From: Streptomyces litmocidini
GTDB lineage: Bacteria; Actinomycetota; Actinomycetes; Streptomycetales; Streptomycetaceae
Reading direction: 5' to 3'
DNA length: 64,000 nucleotides
Assembly (NCBI RefSeq): GCF_014649755.1
Contig: NZ_BMTQ01000002.1
Coordinates: 386,761 to 450,760, forward strand
Shown here: piece by piece, positions 1 through 9,337 of the stretch
How the letters are laid out: each line of letters opens with the position of its first letter
How positions within the stretch are numbered: position 1 is the stretch's first letter
The notes under the pieces: generated by a model
What the model was told of the DNA's origin: nothing
Databases searched by the model: none
Seen by the model: the letters and a program-made list of their open reading frames with translations, nothing else
Translations under genes and position numbers: made by a program

Positions 1-21
1 GGAAAGACCTGAGGAGCCGAG

Positions 22-375
22 ATGTTCGCCGAGATGTCCACCACCGCCGTCGTCGTCACCGCCGTCGCCGCGTTCATGGCCGGGTTCTCCGGGGTCTCGA
101 TCTTCGCCAGGGCCAAGTTCGTCGTCGAGCCGCTCGCCGAGTACGGGGTGCCGCGGGCCTGGTGGAACCTGCTCGGGGCCGCCAAGGTCGCCGGGGCCGT
201 CGGGCTCGTCGTCGGGTTCTACGTCCCCGTCATCGGGACCCTCGCCGCCATCGGGCTCGTCCTGTACTTCGCCGGCGCGGTGATCACCGTCCTGCGGGCC
301 CGCGCGTACGGCCACGCCCCCTTCCCGCTCGTCTACATGGCGCCCGCCGTCGCCGCCCTGGTCCTGACCTGGTGA
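22..375 (+). CDS. DoxX-like small membrane protein
   Basis: A 117-residue, very hydrophobic protein with about four transmembrane stretches (roughly residues 7-28, 50-66, 70-90 and 98-115). Length, helix spacing and the polar loop after helix 1 resemble the DoxX/DoxX-like family, whose biochemical role is poorly defined and sometimes tied to redox balance. A GAGGAG ribosome site five bases before the ATG fixes the start. It is followed by a strong hairpin shared with metG on the other strand. The family call rests on overall pattern, not a catalytic motif. Confidence 0.7.
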   Translation: MFAEMSTTAVVVTAVAAFMAGFSGVSIFARAKFVVEPLAEYGVPRAWWNLLGAAKVAGAVGLVVGFYVPVIGTLAAIGLVLYFAGAVITVLRARAYGHAPFPLVYMAPAVAALVLTW

Positions 376-393
376 CCCCCGCACGGCACCGAA

Positions 394-432
394 AAGGCCG
401 CCGCCCCGGATCCACACCGGGACGGCGGCCTT
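394..432. terminator. Bidirectional hairpin terminator between DoxX-like gene and metG
   Basis: Two 16-base arms (394-409 and 417-432) pair with one mismatch around a 7-base loop. The arms begin with AA and end with TT, so the hairpin could stop transcription from either side. It sits between two convergent genes. Confidence 0.8.
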
Positions 433-465
433 CTTCGTGCGTCAGTACGTCGGCACGACCGTGCG

Positions 466-2073
466 TCAGTCCTTCTTCGGGTCCTCCAGGCGCGGGAACA
501 GCACCGCGCCCTTCGTCACCGTCGCGCCGGCCGGGAGCTGCCCCCACGTGCCCGCCGACTGGACCGGCTGGTCCGCCAGGGCGCCCAGGGACTCCCCGGC
601 GCCCAGGGACTCCCAGAGGGCCTGCGAGGTCTCCGGCATGATCGGGTTGAGGAGGACGGCGACGGCGCGCAGGGACTCCGCGGCCGTGTAGAGGATCGTC
701 GCCAGGCGGGCCCGGCCCTCCTCCGAGTCGTCCTTCGCGACCTTCCACGGCTCCTGCTCCGTGATGTAGCCGTTGACCTGCTTCACGAAGTCGAAGACCG
801 CCAGGATGCCGGCCTGGAAGTCCAGCTCCTCGCCGATCTTCGCGTCGGCCGTCGCGACGGCCTTGGCCAGACCCTCGTGGACCGCCTTCTCCGCGTCGCC
901 GTCGGCCGTCGACGCCGGCAGCTCACCGCCGAAGTACTTGCCGACCATCGCCGCCACGCGGGAGGCGAGGTTGCCGTAGTCGTTCGCCAGCTCGCTCGTG
1001 TAGCGGGCGGTGAAGTCCTCCCACGAGAACGAGCCGTCGCTGCCGAAGGCGATCGCCCGGAGGAAGTACCAGCGGTACGCGTCCACGCCGAAGTGCGAGG
1101 TCAGGTCCTGCGGCTTGATGCCCGTCAGGTTCGACTTCGACATCTTCTCGCCGCCGACCATCAGCCAGCCGTTGGCCGCGACCCGGCCCGGGACCGGGAG
1201 GCCCTGCGCCATCAGCATCGCCGGCCAGATCACCGCGTGGAACCGCAGGATGTCCTTGCCGACCAGGTGCACGTTCGCCGGGAACGTCTCCTCGAACTTC
1301 GCCGGGTTCTCGTTGTAGCCGACGGCCGTCGCGTAGTTCAGGAGCGCGTCGACCCACACGTAGATGACGTGCTTCTCGTCCCACGGGATCGGGATGCCCC
1401 AGTCGAACGTCGAGCGCGAGATCGACAGGTCCTGAAGGCCCTGCTTGACGAAGTTCACGACCTCGTTGCGGGCCGACTCCGGCTGGATGAAGCCCGGGTT
1501 CGCCTCGTAGAACTCCAGCAGCTTCGGGCCGTACTCGCTCAGCTTGAAGAAGTAGTTCTCCTCCTTGAGGATCTCCACCGGCTTCTTGTGGATCGGGCAC
1601 AGCTTCGTGCCGTCCTCCGCCTCGATGAGGTCGCCGGGGAGCTTGTACTCCTCACAGCCCACGCAGTACGGGCCCTCGTACCCGCCCTTGTAGATCTCGT
1701 CCTTGTCGTACAGGTCCTGCACGAACTCCTGGACGCGGTCCGTGTGACGCTTCTGCGTCGTACGGATGAAGTCGTCGTTCGCGATGTTCAGGTGCTCCCA
1801 GAGGGGCTTCCACGCCTCCTCGACGAGCTTGTCGCACCAGGCCTGGGGCGTGACGTCGTTCGCCTCGGCCGTGCGCATGATCTTCTGACCGTGCTCGTCC
1901 GTGCCGGTGAGGAACCACACCTTCTCGCCGCGCTGACGGTGCCAGCGCGTGAGCACGTCGCCTGCGACGGTCGTATAGGCGTGGCCCAGGTGAGGAGCGT
2001 CGTTGACGTAGTAGATGGGGGTCGTGACGTAGTACGCCTTCGCCCCCTGCTTCTCGGATCCAGTGGCCGCCAT
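466..2073 (-). CDS. metG: Methionine--tRNA ligase
   Basis: Charges tRNA(Met) with methionine in the cytoplasm; essential for translation. The 535-residue product has the class I synthetase signatures: an HLGH (HIGH-type) motif near residue 30 and KMSKS near residue 300. A zinc-knuckle region (CVGCEEY, then CPIHKK) lies around residues 130-165 between the catalytic halves. The C-terminal anticodon-binding helices are present, but there is no C-terminal EMAP/tRNA-binding extension, as is usual in actinobacteria. The ATG at 2073 gives the typical MAATGSEKQ start; an upstream in-frame ATG would add eleven residues without a better ribosome site. Divergent from the response regulator. Confidence 0.97.
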   Translation of the reverse strand: MAATGSEKQGAKAYYVTTPIYYVNDAPHLGHAYTTVAGDVLTRWHRQRGEKVWFLTGTDEHGQKIMRTAEANDVTPQAWCDKLVEEAWKPLWEHLNIANDDFIRTTQKRHTDRVQEFVQDLYDKDEIYKGGYEGPYCVGCEEYKLPGDLIEAEDGTKLCPIHKKPVEILKEENYFFKLSEYGPKLLEFYEANPGFIQPESARNEVVNFVKQGLQDLSISRSTFDWGIPIPWDEKHVIYVWVDALLNYATAVGYNENPAKFEETFPANVHLVGKDILRFHAVIWPAMLMAQGLPVPGRVAANGWLMVGGEKMSKSNLTGIKPQDLTSHFGVDAYRWYFLRAIAFGSDGSFSWEDFTARYTSELANDYGNLASRVAAMVGKYFGGELPASTADGDAEKAVHEGLAKAVATADAKIGEELDFQAGILAVFDFVKQVNGYITEQEPWKVAKDDSEEGRARLATILYTAAESLRAVAVLLNPIMPETSQALWESLGAGESLGALADQPVQSAGTWGQLPAGATVTKGAVLFPRLEDPKKD

Positions 2074-2141
2074 GGTCGAAATCCTAACGGTCGTACGAAG
2101 ATCCACTCACATCCATAAAACAGGGGTGGGGAGGGGCGGGG

Positions 2142-2849
2142 ATGATGAGCGGCATGCGTGTACTCGTAGCCGAGGACGAGCGGGACCTCGCCGCCCTCCT
2201 CGCCACCGGCCTGCGGCGGGCCGGCTTCGCCGTCGACACCGTCCACGCCGGGGACGACGCCCTGGAGGCGCTCGGGCTGCTCCCGTACGGCGCCGCCGGC
2301 ACCCCGCACGACGCCCCCCACCCGTACGACGTGCTCGTCCTCGACCGTGATCTGCCCCGTCTCCACGGCGACGACGTGGCCCGGCGGCTCGTCGCCGCCG
2401 GGTCCCCCACCCGGATCCTCATGCTCACCGCCTCCTCCGCCGTCGAGGACCGCGTCGACGGCCTCGACCTCGGCGCCGACGACTACCTCGGCAAGCCCTT
2501 CGACTTCCCCGAGCTCGTCTCCCGCGTCCGAGCCCTCCGGCGCCGCTCCGCCCGCCCCGCCCTGCCCCCGCTCCTGGAACGCGACGGCCTCCTCGTGGAC
2601 ACCGTCCGGCGCACCGCCGTCCGCGACGGGCGGGACCTCGGCCTCACCCCCAAGGAGTTCTCCGTCCTCCAGCTCCTCCTGGAGGCCGACGGCGCCTTCG
2701 TCTCCGCCGAGGAACTCCTCGAACGCGCTTGGGACGCCCACGCCGACCCCTTCACCGGGGCCGTACGGGTCTGCGTGAGCAAGCTGCGGGCCAAACTGGG
2801 CGAGCCGGGCCTCATCCGGACCGTGCAGGGCGCGGGGTACGCGCTGTGA
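2142..2849 (+). CDS. OmpR-family response regulator
   Basis: A 235-residue two-domain response regulator. The receiver domain shows the acidic pocket (AEDE), the phospho-acceptor Asp in VLDRDLPR (about residue 68), the switch Thr in MLTASS and the conserved Lys in GKPFD. A Gly/Pro/His-rich insertion of roughly 15 residues before the phospho-acceptor strand is unusual. The C-terminal winged helix ends in the expected VQGAGYAL. An alternative start at 2154 (MRVLVAED) is equally plausible because a GGGGAGGGG site precedes both. Its stop overlaps the start of the histidine kinase by four bases, so the two form a coupled two-component system. The stimulus is unknown. Confidence 0.93.
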   Translation: MMSGMRVLVAEDERDLAALLATGLRRAGFAVDTVHAGDDALEALGLLPYGAAGTPHDAPHPYDVLVLDRDLPRLHGDDVARRLVAAGSPTRILMLTASSAVEDRVDGLDLGADDYLGKPFDFPELVSRVRALRRRSARPALPPLLERDGLLVDTVRRTAVRDGRDLGLTPKEFSVLQLLLEADGAFVSAEELLERAWDAHADPFTGAVRVCVSKLRAKLGEPGLIRTVQGAGYAL

Positions 2850-3946
2850 GCCGCCCCGGGCTCCTCGGGGCCGGGTCCACCATCCGCACCCGCATCGCGC
2901 TCGCCTACGGAGGCGTCTTCCTCGTCCTCGGGGCGGTTCTGCTGCTCCTCGTGAACCTCCTGGTCAGGGCCGGCACGGACGCCGACGCCGACGCGATCGT
3001 CGCGCGGGCGGACGACGTCGCCGTCGTCGAGGCGTACCGGATCGGCGACGACGTCAGCCGGGCCGCCGGCGAGCAGATGCTCATGTGGTCCTCCCTGGCC
3101 CTGCTCGTCATGGCCTGCGGCGCCCTCGTCGTCGGCTGGTGGACCGCCGGGCGGGTCCTGCGGCCCGTCCACGAGATGACCGCCCGCGCCCGCCTGCTCT
3201 CCGAGCGGAACCTCGGCGACCGGCTGGCCGTGCGCGGACCCGACGACGAGCTCAAGGAGCTCGGCGACACGATCGACGCGCTGCTCGGACGCCTGGAGAC
3301 CGCCTTCGACAGCCAGCGCCGGTTCATCGCCAACGCCTCCCACGAACTGCGGACCCCGCTCGCCACCCAGCGCGCGGCCATCCAGATCGGACTCGACGAC
3401 GACTGCGGCGTCCGGCAGGTCCTCCTCGACGCCAACCGGCGCAGCGAGCGCCTCATCGACGGGCTGCTGCTCCTCGCGCGGAGCGAGCGGGGGCTCGCCG
3501 AACAGGAACCCGTGCGGCTCGGGGAGGTCGTCGAGGAGGAGCACCCGGACGCGCGCGTGGTCGCCGACGGCGGTGTCGTACGGGGCAGCCGGGTGCTGCT
3601 CGCACAGCTCGTACGGAACCTCGTCGCGAACGCCGTCGCCCACAACGTGCCGGGCGGCGAGGTGGACGTGCGGGCCGAGGACGGGGTCCTGACCGTCGTC
3701 AACACCGGGCCGGTCGTCCCCGCCGGGGACGTCGACGGGCTCTTCGAACCCTTCCGGCGGGGGGAGGGGCGGGACCGGACGGGGCCCGGCGCGGGGCTCG
3801 GGCTCTCCATCGTGCGGTCGATCGCCGTCGCGCACGGCGGGACCGTACGGGCCGTGGCGCGGTCCGCCGCGGAGGGCGGCGGGCTGGTGGTGACGGTGAC
3901 CCTGCCGGTCACCGCCACCGCCGCCCCCCGTGCTTTCCGTGCCTAG
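2846..3946 (+). CDS. Two-component sensor histidine kinase
   Basis: A 366-residue membrane kinase, partner of the preceding regulator. It has two transmembrane helices (about residues 20-42 and 82-105) around a short extracytoplasmic loop of some 40 residues, so the sensor domain is minimal. A HAMP linker, an H-box NASHELRTPLA with the phospho-acceptor His, and an ATPase domain with N-box LVRNLVANAVAHN and G-box GAGLGLSIVRS follow. The start is the GTG whose GTGA overlaps the regulator stop, implying translational coupling. The 3' end shares a palindromic CTAG with the stop of the convergent VWA gene, so both genes end on the same four bases. Confidence 0.92.
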   Translation: MSRPGLLGAGSTIRTRIALAYGGVFLVLGAVLLLLVNLLVRAGTDADADAIVARADDVAVVEAYRIGDDVSRAAGEQMLMWSSLALLVMACGALVVGWWTAGRVLRPVHEMTARARLLSERNLGDRLAVRGPDDELKELGDTIDALLGRLETAFDSQRRFIANASHELRTPLATQRAAIQIGLDDDCGVRQVLLDANRRSERLIDGLLLLARSERGLAEQEPVRLGEVVEEEHPDARVVADGGVVRGSRVLLAQLVRNLVANAVAHNVPGGEVDVRAEDGVLTVVNTGPVVPAGDVDGLFEPFRRGEGRDRTGPGAGLGLSIVRSIAVAHGGTVRAVARSAAEGGGLVVTVTLPVTATAAPRAFRA

Positions 3947-6012
3947 AGCTCCAGGCCGGTGAGCAGCCCCCGGTAGAACGCCGCGTGCGTCGTCTCCACG
4001 GGGGTCGCGCCCGCGAAGTACGTCGACGTACGGGGGGTGCCGTCGAGCTTCCGGAGGTAGTCGAAGGCCTTGTTGTCCTCCTCGCCCCAGACCACGAACC
4101 GCCAGGTCAGAGGCTTGTCGGCCGCCTCGGTGAGGGCCTGCGTCGCCGCCGTCCTCGACTCCGGCGCGCCGTCCGTCTGGAACACCACCAGGGCCGGGCG
4201 GGCCGGGTCCGCCTTCTCGTGGTGGGCGAGGACCTCCTCCACGGCGCGGTGGTAGTTGGTGCGGCCCAGGCGGCCGAGGGTGCCGTTGATCTCCTCGATC
4301 CGGGTGGGGGTGAGATCGGCGGGGGTCAGGCCGACCGTGCCGTCGATGTCCGTCGAGAAGAACACGGTCGTCACCGCGGCGTCCTCGTCGAGGTGCGCCG
4401 CGAGCGCGGTGACCTGCTCGGCGAGCCGCTGCACGGAACCGTCCTTGAAGTACCCGCGCATCGAGCCCGACCGGTCCACCACGAGGTACACGGCCGCCCG
4501 CGCCCCCGTGAGCCCCTGCTTCCTGAGCTGCGCCCCCGCGGCCTTGTACGCGTCCGCGAGGTGCGGGGCGGCGGCCTTGACGGCGGCGAGGGGGAGGGCG
4601 GGGGCCGCCGTGGCCGTGGTCCGGGCCTCGTCGTCCCGGGCCTCGTCGTCCTGGGCCTCGGGCTCGGGGGCGGTGTCGGCCGCGACGGCGACCGGCTCGG
4701 CCGGGGCGGTGGGCTCGTCCGTGTCGACGGCCGTCCCGGACTCCGCCGGGGCGTCCACCTCGGCCTGCGGCTCGTCCGCGACGGCCGCCTCGGGCTCCGC
4801 CGGGGCGGTGGCCTCGGCCCGCGGCTCGTCCGCCTCCGGCTCCGCCGGGGTCGTCTCGTCCGCGACGGTGCTCGCTTCCGCCTCGGCCGGGACCTCGACG
4901 TCCTGGAACTCGGGCTCGGGCTCGGGGGCGGTGTCGGCTTCCGCCTCGGCCGGAGCGGCGGGCTCGTCCGCGTCGACGATCGCCTCCGGCTCCGCCGGGA
5001 CGTCGGCCTCGCTGTGCGGCTCGTCCGTGGTGTCGGCCTCGGCCTGTGCCTCGTCCACGACGTCGGTCTCGGCCTGCGGCTCGTCCACGACGTCGGTCTC
5101 GGCCTGCGGCTCGTCCACGACGTCGGTCTCGGCCTGCGGCTCGTCCACGACGTCGGTCTCGGCCTGTGCCTCGTCCACGACGTCGGTCTCGGCCTGCGGC
5201 TCGTCCGTGGTGTCGGTCTCGGCCTGGGCCTCGTCGGTGGCGTCCGCTTCCGCCTCGACGGCGGTTTCGGTCGCCTCGTGCTCCGCCGGGACGCCGGCCT
5301 CGGCCTGCGCCTCGTCGGCGGCGTCGGCTTCCGGCTTCTCCGCTTCGGCGGCGGGTTCCGCCTCCTGCTGCCCGGCAGCGGCGGCCGTCTCCGGCTCCGT
5401 CGCTGCGGTCGCGGTCGCCTCCTCGGCGTCCGGCGTCGCCGCCGCGTCCACCCCGGCCCCGGCCCCGGTCGACTCCTCGGCTTCCGGCTCCGTGACCGGA
5501 GCCACGGAGGCTTCGGCCTCCGGCTCCGTGGCCGCAGAAGCCTCGGCCGGGGGCTTCGGGGCCTCGTCCGTCTCCGTGGCGGCGGCCGTCACACCCTCCG
5601 GCTCGGGAGCCGGGGTCGCCTGTCCGTCGTCGGCCCTCCGCGCCTTCGGGATCTGCGGATTGTCGAAGGCCGCCGCCACCAGGTCGTCCGCCGCTCGGCG
5701 GGCCGCCTCCTCCGGGGCCTCCCGGAGCTCCGCCGTCTCCCCGGCCCCGGGCGACTTCGCCGCCTCCCCGGCTCCCGGGGCTCCCGGCGACTTCACCGCT
5801 CCCGCCGTTTCCACGGCCTCCGCCGTCTTCACGGCCCCGGCCGTTTCCACGGACTCCGCCGTTTCCACGGCCTCCGACGTCTCCCCAGCCCCCGCAGTCC
5901 CCTCCGCCTCCACGGTCTCGGGGGTCTCACGCGTCTGGGGCGGGACGGAGGTTGCCGGGGATTCCTCGCGGTCCCGGCCGAACACCTTGCGCAGCATGCT
6001 CCGAATACCCAT
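3943..6012 (-). CDS. VWA-domain protein with long acidic repeat region
   Basis: A 689-residue protein beginning MGIRSMLRKVFGRDR, with an AAAGGG ribosome site before the ATG; an ATG 18 bases upstream is less likely. Residues about 25-480 are low-complexity, rich in Ala, Glu, Asp, Thr and Val, and include tandem ETDVVDEPQA-type decapeptides. The last 200 residues form a von Willebrand factor A domain with the MIDAS start DRSGS and a later QTDGAP. This type of VWA domain occurs near tellurite-resistance (Ter) and other stress proteins in Streptomyces, suggesting a cytoplasmic metal-dependent scaffold. The function of this protein is not known. The acidic region probably acts as a flexible spacer. 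Confidence 0.85.
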   Translation of the reverse strand: MGIRSMLRKVFGRDREESPATSVPPQTRETPETVEAEGTAGAGETSEAVETAESVETAGAVKTAEAVETAGAVKSPGAPGAGEAAKSPGAGETAELREAPEEAARRAADDLVAAAFDNPQIPKARRADDGQATPAPEPEGVTAAATETDEAPKPPAEASAATEPEAEASVAPVTEPEAEESTGAGAGVDAAATPDAEEATATAATEPETAAAAGQQEAEPAAEAEKPEADAADEAQAEAGVPAEHEATETAVEAEADATDEAQAETDTTDEPQAETDVVDEAQAETDVVDEPQAETDVVDEPQAETDVVDEPQAETDVVDEAQAEADTTDEPHSEADVPAEPEAIVDADEPAAPAEAEADTAPEPEPEFQDVEVPAEAEASTVADETTPAEPEADEPRAEATAPAEPEAAVADEPQAEVDAPAESGTAVDTDEPTAPAEPVAVAADTAPEPEAQDDEARDDEARTTATAAPALPLAAVKAAAPHLADAYKAAGAQLRKQGLTGARAAVYLVVDRSGSMRGYFKDGSVQRLAEQVTALAAHLDEDAAVTTVFFSTDIDGTVGLTPADLTPTRIEEINGTLGRLGRTNYHRAVEEVLAHHEKADPARPALVVFQTDGAPESRTAATQALTEAADKPLTWRFVVWGEEDNKAFDYLRKLDGTPRTSTYFAGATPVETTHAAFYRGLLTGLEL
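5041..5220. repeat. Tandem 30-bp coding repeat in the VWA gene
   Basis: Six consecutive 30-base units, at least three of them identical, encode the decapeptide ETDVVDEPQA and its variants on the minus strand. Partly degenerate units continue on both sides. The repeat keeps the reading frame, so copy number can change without breaking the gene. Confidence 0.95.
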
Positions 6013-6158
6013 GGGCGAACCCTTTCGCATGAGTGGGGGTGCAGTGTGAATGTCCGTACTGGGCGTTTCGGGACGTTCATCCCTGGCCAGGGCGGATACG
6101 TAAGGTTAGCGGCCGCCCCTTCCCCCTCCGGCGGCCCGGTCGCCGCCGGTCGCCGCGC

Positions 6159-6180
6159 ATTCATGCGCCGTTCACCCCGG
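6159..6180 (+). promoter_or_regulatory. Possible PHO box upstream of the phosphatase gene
   Basis: Two 11-base direct-repeat units, ATTCATGCGCC then GTTCACCCCGG. The second matches the GTTCACC core bound by the phosphate regulator PhoP in Streptomyces; the first is degenerate. It lies about 90 bases before the start of a PhoX-type phosphatase, a class known to be PhoP-controlled. This is a motif match only. Confidence 0.45.
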
Positions 6181-6270
6181 TGCCGTCCCCGTGCAGATCT
6201 ACGCCCATAGCGTCGCCGCCGAAGCAATCCCGACACCATGTCGGCGCGGTCTGCGCCGGAGGAGGACGAA

Positions 6271-8322
6271 GTGCGCAAACTGCTGCCGCTGCTGAGCACG
6301 AACCCGCACGGAGGCGGACGTTCCGCCCTCACCTGCCGGTTCCGCTGTGGTGACGCCTGCTTCCACGAGGTGCCCAACACCAGCGACAACGAGTACGTCG
6401 GCGACGTCATCGCCGGTGCGCTCTCCCGCCGTTCCGCGCTCCGCGCCGCCGCCGTCGTGACCGTCGCCTCCGCCGTCGGCGGGGCCGTCGTCCTCGGCAA
6501 CGCCCCCGTGGCGGAGGCGAAGCAGCCGCAGGAGCCGGCCGGCGGCGCCCGCGGCCTGCGCTTCGCGCCCGTCGCGCCCAACACCGCCGACCAGGTCACC
6601 GTCCCCTCCGGGTACGGGCAGAACGTGGTCATCCGCTGGGGCGAGCCCATCCTCCGCGGCGCGCCCGCCTTCGACTCCGAGAACCAGACCGCCGCCGCCC
6701 AGGCCGGCCAGTTCGGTTACAACAACGACTTCCTCTCCCTCCTGCCGCTGCGCCACGAGCCGCACCGCCAGGTCCTCGTCGCCAACCACGAGTACACCGA
6801 CGAGGTGCTGATGTTCCGGGGGTACGACCCCGAGAACCCGACCCGCGAGCAGGTCGAGATCGCCTGGGCCGCGCACGGCCTCGGCGTCGTCGTGGTCCAG
6901 GAGGAGCACCGCACCGGCAAGCTCACCGCCGTCACCCGGCACCGGCTCAACCGGCGCCTGACCGCCACCAGCGAGTTCGAGCTCACCGGTCCGGCGGCCG
7001 GCGGCGACCTCGTCAGGACCTCCGCCGACCCGGACGGCCGCACCGTCCTCGGCACGCTCAACAACTGCTCCGGCGGCACCACCCCGTGGGGCACCACGCT
7101 CCACGGCGAGGAGAACATCAACCAGTACTTCGCCAACGGGTCGAGCGCCACCGACAAGCGGTACGGCGTCGGCACCGGGGCCTCCGAGCGGAAGTGGGAG
7201 CGCTTCGACAAGCGCTTCGACCTCAAGCAGGAGCCCAACGAGGTGCACCGCTTCGGCTGGGTCGTCGAGCTCGACCCGTACGACCCCGAGTCCACGCCCC
7301 GCAAGCGCACCGCGCTCGGCCGGTTCAAGCACGAGGCCGCGCAGCCCCGGCTCACCGAGGACGGGCGTCCGGTCATCTACATGGGCGACGACGAGCGGTT
7401 CGACTACCTCTACAAGTTCGTCTCGTCCAAGCGGATGAAGAAGGGGTCCTCCCGCGCCGCCCACGCGCACAACCTCACCCTTCTCGACGAGGGCACCCTG
7501 TACGTCGCCAAGTTCACCGGCGACTCGCCCGCCGCCGAGATCGACGGCACCGGCACGCTGCCCTCCGACGGTGAGTTCGACGGCTCCGGCGTCTGGATCC
7601 CGCTCGCCACGGCCGGCCCCGACGGCGCCGTCTCGCACGTCCCCGGCATGACCGCCGAGGAGGTGTACGTCTTCACCCGTCTCGCCGGCGACAAGGTCGG
7701 CGCGACGAAGATGGACCGCCCCGAGGACGTCGAGCCCTCCCCGCGCACCGGCCGCGTGTACGTGGCGCTGACCAACAACACCAAGCGCGGCACCACGGGC
7801 AACGCCCCCGCCGACGAGGCCAACCCGCGCAACGCCAACAAGCACGGCCACGTCCTGGAGCTCTCCGAGCACGGGGACGACCCGTCGAGCGACGGCTTCG
7901 CCTGGCGGCTGTTCCTCGTCGCCGGCGACCCCGCCGACCCGGCCACCTACTTCGCCGGCTTCCCCAAGGAGAAGGTCTCCCCGATCTCCTGCCCGGACAA
8001 CGTCGCCTTCGACCCGCACGGCAACCTGTGGATCTCCACCGACGGCAACCAGCTCGGCTCGCACGACGGCCTGTTCGGCGTCGCCACGCGCGGCGAGCGG
8101 CGCGGTGAGCTCAAGCAGTTCCTGACCGTGCCGACCGGCGCCGAGACCTGCGGCCCGCTCGTCCAGGACCGCCGCGTCCTCGTCTCCGTGCAGCACCCGG
8201 GCGAGGTCGACGGCGCCTCCGTCGAGAAGCCCGCCTCCGTCTGGCCCGACGGGCCGGGGAAGATCGTCCGCCCGGCGGTCGTCTCCGTCTGGCGCGAGGA
8301 CGGCCGCGACATCGGCGTCTAG
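6271..8322 (+). CDS. PhoX-family (DUF839) alkaline phosphatase, Tat-exported
   Basis: A 683-residue secreted protein of the PhoX/DUF839 family, calcium- and iron-dependent phosphatases that release phosphate from organic esters outside the cell. The N-terminal 60 residues precede a Tat-type signal (SRRSALRAAAVV) and an Ala-rich hydrophobic core ending near VAEAK, a long leader common in this family. Family stretches are visible, such as NHEYTDEVLMF, the NCSGGTTPWGT region, and RPEDVEPSPRTGRVYVALTNN. The GTG at 6271 was chosen because GGAGGAGG lies just upstream; an in-frame ATG at 6238 lacks a site. A possible PHO box lies upstream. Probably monocistronic. Confidence 0.9.
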   Translation: MRKLLPLLSTNPHGGGRSALTCRFRCGDACFHEVPNTSDNEYVGDVIAGALSRRSALRAAAVVTVASAVGGAVVLGNAPVAEAKQPQEPAGGARGLRFAPVAPNTADQVTVPSGYGQNVVIRWGEPILRGAPAFDSENQTAAAQAGQFGYNNDFLSLLPLRHEPHRQVLVANHEYTDEVLMFRGYDPENPTREQVEIAWAAHGLGVVVVQEEHRTGKLTAVTRHRLNRRLTATSEFELTGPAAGGDLVRTSADPDGRTVLGTLNNCSGGTTPWGTTLHGEENINQYFANGSSATDKRYGVGTGASERKWERFDKRFDLKQEPNEVHRFGWVVELDPYDPESTPRKRTALGRFKHEAAQPRLTEDGRPVIYMGDDERFDYLYKFVSSKRMKKGSSRAAHAHNLTLLDEGTLYVAKFTGDSPAAEIDGTGTLPSDGEFDGSGVWIPLATAGPDGAVSHVPGMTAEEVYVFTRLAGDKVGATKMDRPEDVEPSPRTGRVYVALTNNTKRGTTGNAPADEANPRNANKHGHVLELSEHGDDPSSDGFAWRLFLVAGDPADPATYFAGFPKEKVSPISCPDNVAFDPHGNLWISTDGNQLGSHDGLFGVATRGERRGELKQFLTVPTGAETCGPLVQDRRVLVSVQHPGEVDGASVEKPASVWPDGPGKIVRPAVVSVWREDGRDIGV

Positions 8323-8347
8323 GGGGTCCCCGGGGCCCGGGAGGGGG

Positions 8348-9337
8348 TCATCCCGCTCCCAGGCCCTCCCTGAACCTGGTGAACTGCTCCTCCGGGTCGC
8401 CCGTGTACGACCACGGCACCCACGCCGCCCGCGTGCCCAGCATCCCCATCAGTTCCCGGGCGATCTCCACCTGCCCGGCGTAGCAGGCAGCGTGCGCGAG
8501 GAAGTTGAGGTCACCGACCTCTTCCGGTGCCACCGGGCGCTCCGGGTCCCGCCCGCCGATCCAGCGCGCGTGGGTGCGGCGCAGCTCGGTCACCGCCAGT
8601 TCGTGCTTCCAGTGCTGGTCGAAGCCGCGCACCGGGCCCCGGCCGAGCGCCCCGTCCGCGACGTACCGGTACTCCTCGACCCGGGCCACCTGCACCAGGA
8701 CCGGCAGCGGCGAGCCGGGCGGTGCGACGCCCGCCGCGTCGCGGGCGAAGTCGTACATGCTGCCGTGCGTGCCGTGCCACCGCGCCGACCAGTAGCGGAG
8801 CACCTGGATGTGGCCCTCGGTGTTGTACGGGTCGCGGCGTCGCAACTCGTCGAACCAGTGGCGCAGTTCGCGGCGCGGCACCCCGCCCTCGTACAGCCGG
8901 GCCACCGAGAGCAGCGACACCCAGGGCATCGGGTCGGCCGGCGCGGCCTCGGCCGCGCTCCGGCAGGCGTCGACGGCGGCGTCGATCCGGCCCCGCTCGA
9001 CGGCGGCGCCCCGGCCGGCCGCGATGGCCGCGTCGAAGACCCGGACCACCTCGGTCGCGGCCCGCAGCACGGCGGCGTCGGGGTTGCCGGGCTCGGCGGC
9101 CCGCCAGGCCTCGACGGTGGAGCTGCCGGCGGCGGCGTGCGAGAGGAGCCGCAGCCGGTGGGTGCGGCGCGCCCAGTCCGTACCGGTGGCGGCGAGCAGG
9201 TCCCGTACGCCCTGCCAGCGGCCGATGACGATGTCGTGGCGCGCCTCGGTCAGCGCCCGGTCCCCGAAGTCCGGGTCGAAGTCGGGCGCGAAGCGCTCCG
9301 GTCGCGCCGTGCGCGCGGAGCGGCGGCGTACGGCCAT
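8348..9337 (-). CDS. Conserved hypothetical protein with TPR-like helices
   Basis: A 329-residue soluble protein that I recognise only as a Streptomyces-type hypothetical. It is alpha-helical, with repeated Ala/Leu/Arg-rich helices resembling degenerate tetratricopeptide repeats (for example PMPWVSLLSVARLYEGG and GDLNFLAHAACYAGQVEIARELM). There is no signal peptide or membrane segment. A GGAGG site before the ATG supports the start. It is convergent with the PhoX gene and may be co-transcribed with nothing else. It could be a scaffold, but no catalytic motif is visible. Confidence 0.75.
   Translation of the reverse strand: MAVRRRSARTARPERFAPDFDPDFGDRALTEARHDIVIGRWQGVRDLLAATGTDWARRTHRLRLLSHAAAGSSTVEAWRAAEPGNPDAAVLRAATEVVRVFDAAIAAGRGAAVERGRIDAAVDACRSAAEAAPADPMPWVSLLSVARLYEGGVPRRELRHWFDELRRRDPYNTEGHIQVLRYWSARWHGTHGSMYDFARDAAGVAPPGSPLPVLVQVARVEEYRYVADGALGRGPVRGFDQHWKHELAVTELRRTHARWIGGRDPERPVAPEEVGDLNFLAHAACYAGQVEIARELMGMLGTRAAWVPWSYTGDPEEQFTRFREGLGAG

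Noticed and set aside
5041..5220. Regular 30-bp repeats as a possible CRISPR array
   Set aside because: The units are contiguous with no spacers and keep a coding frame.
3085..6210. A 1041-codon plus frame through the histidine kinase and VWA genes
   Set aside because: It overlaps two supported genes and is made of repeated Arg/Gly/Leu runs derived from the VWA repeats.
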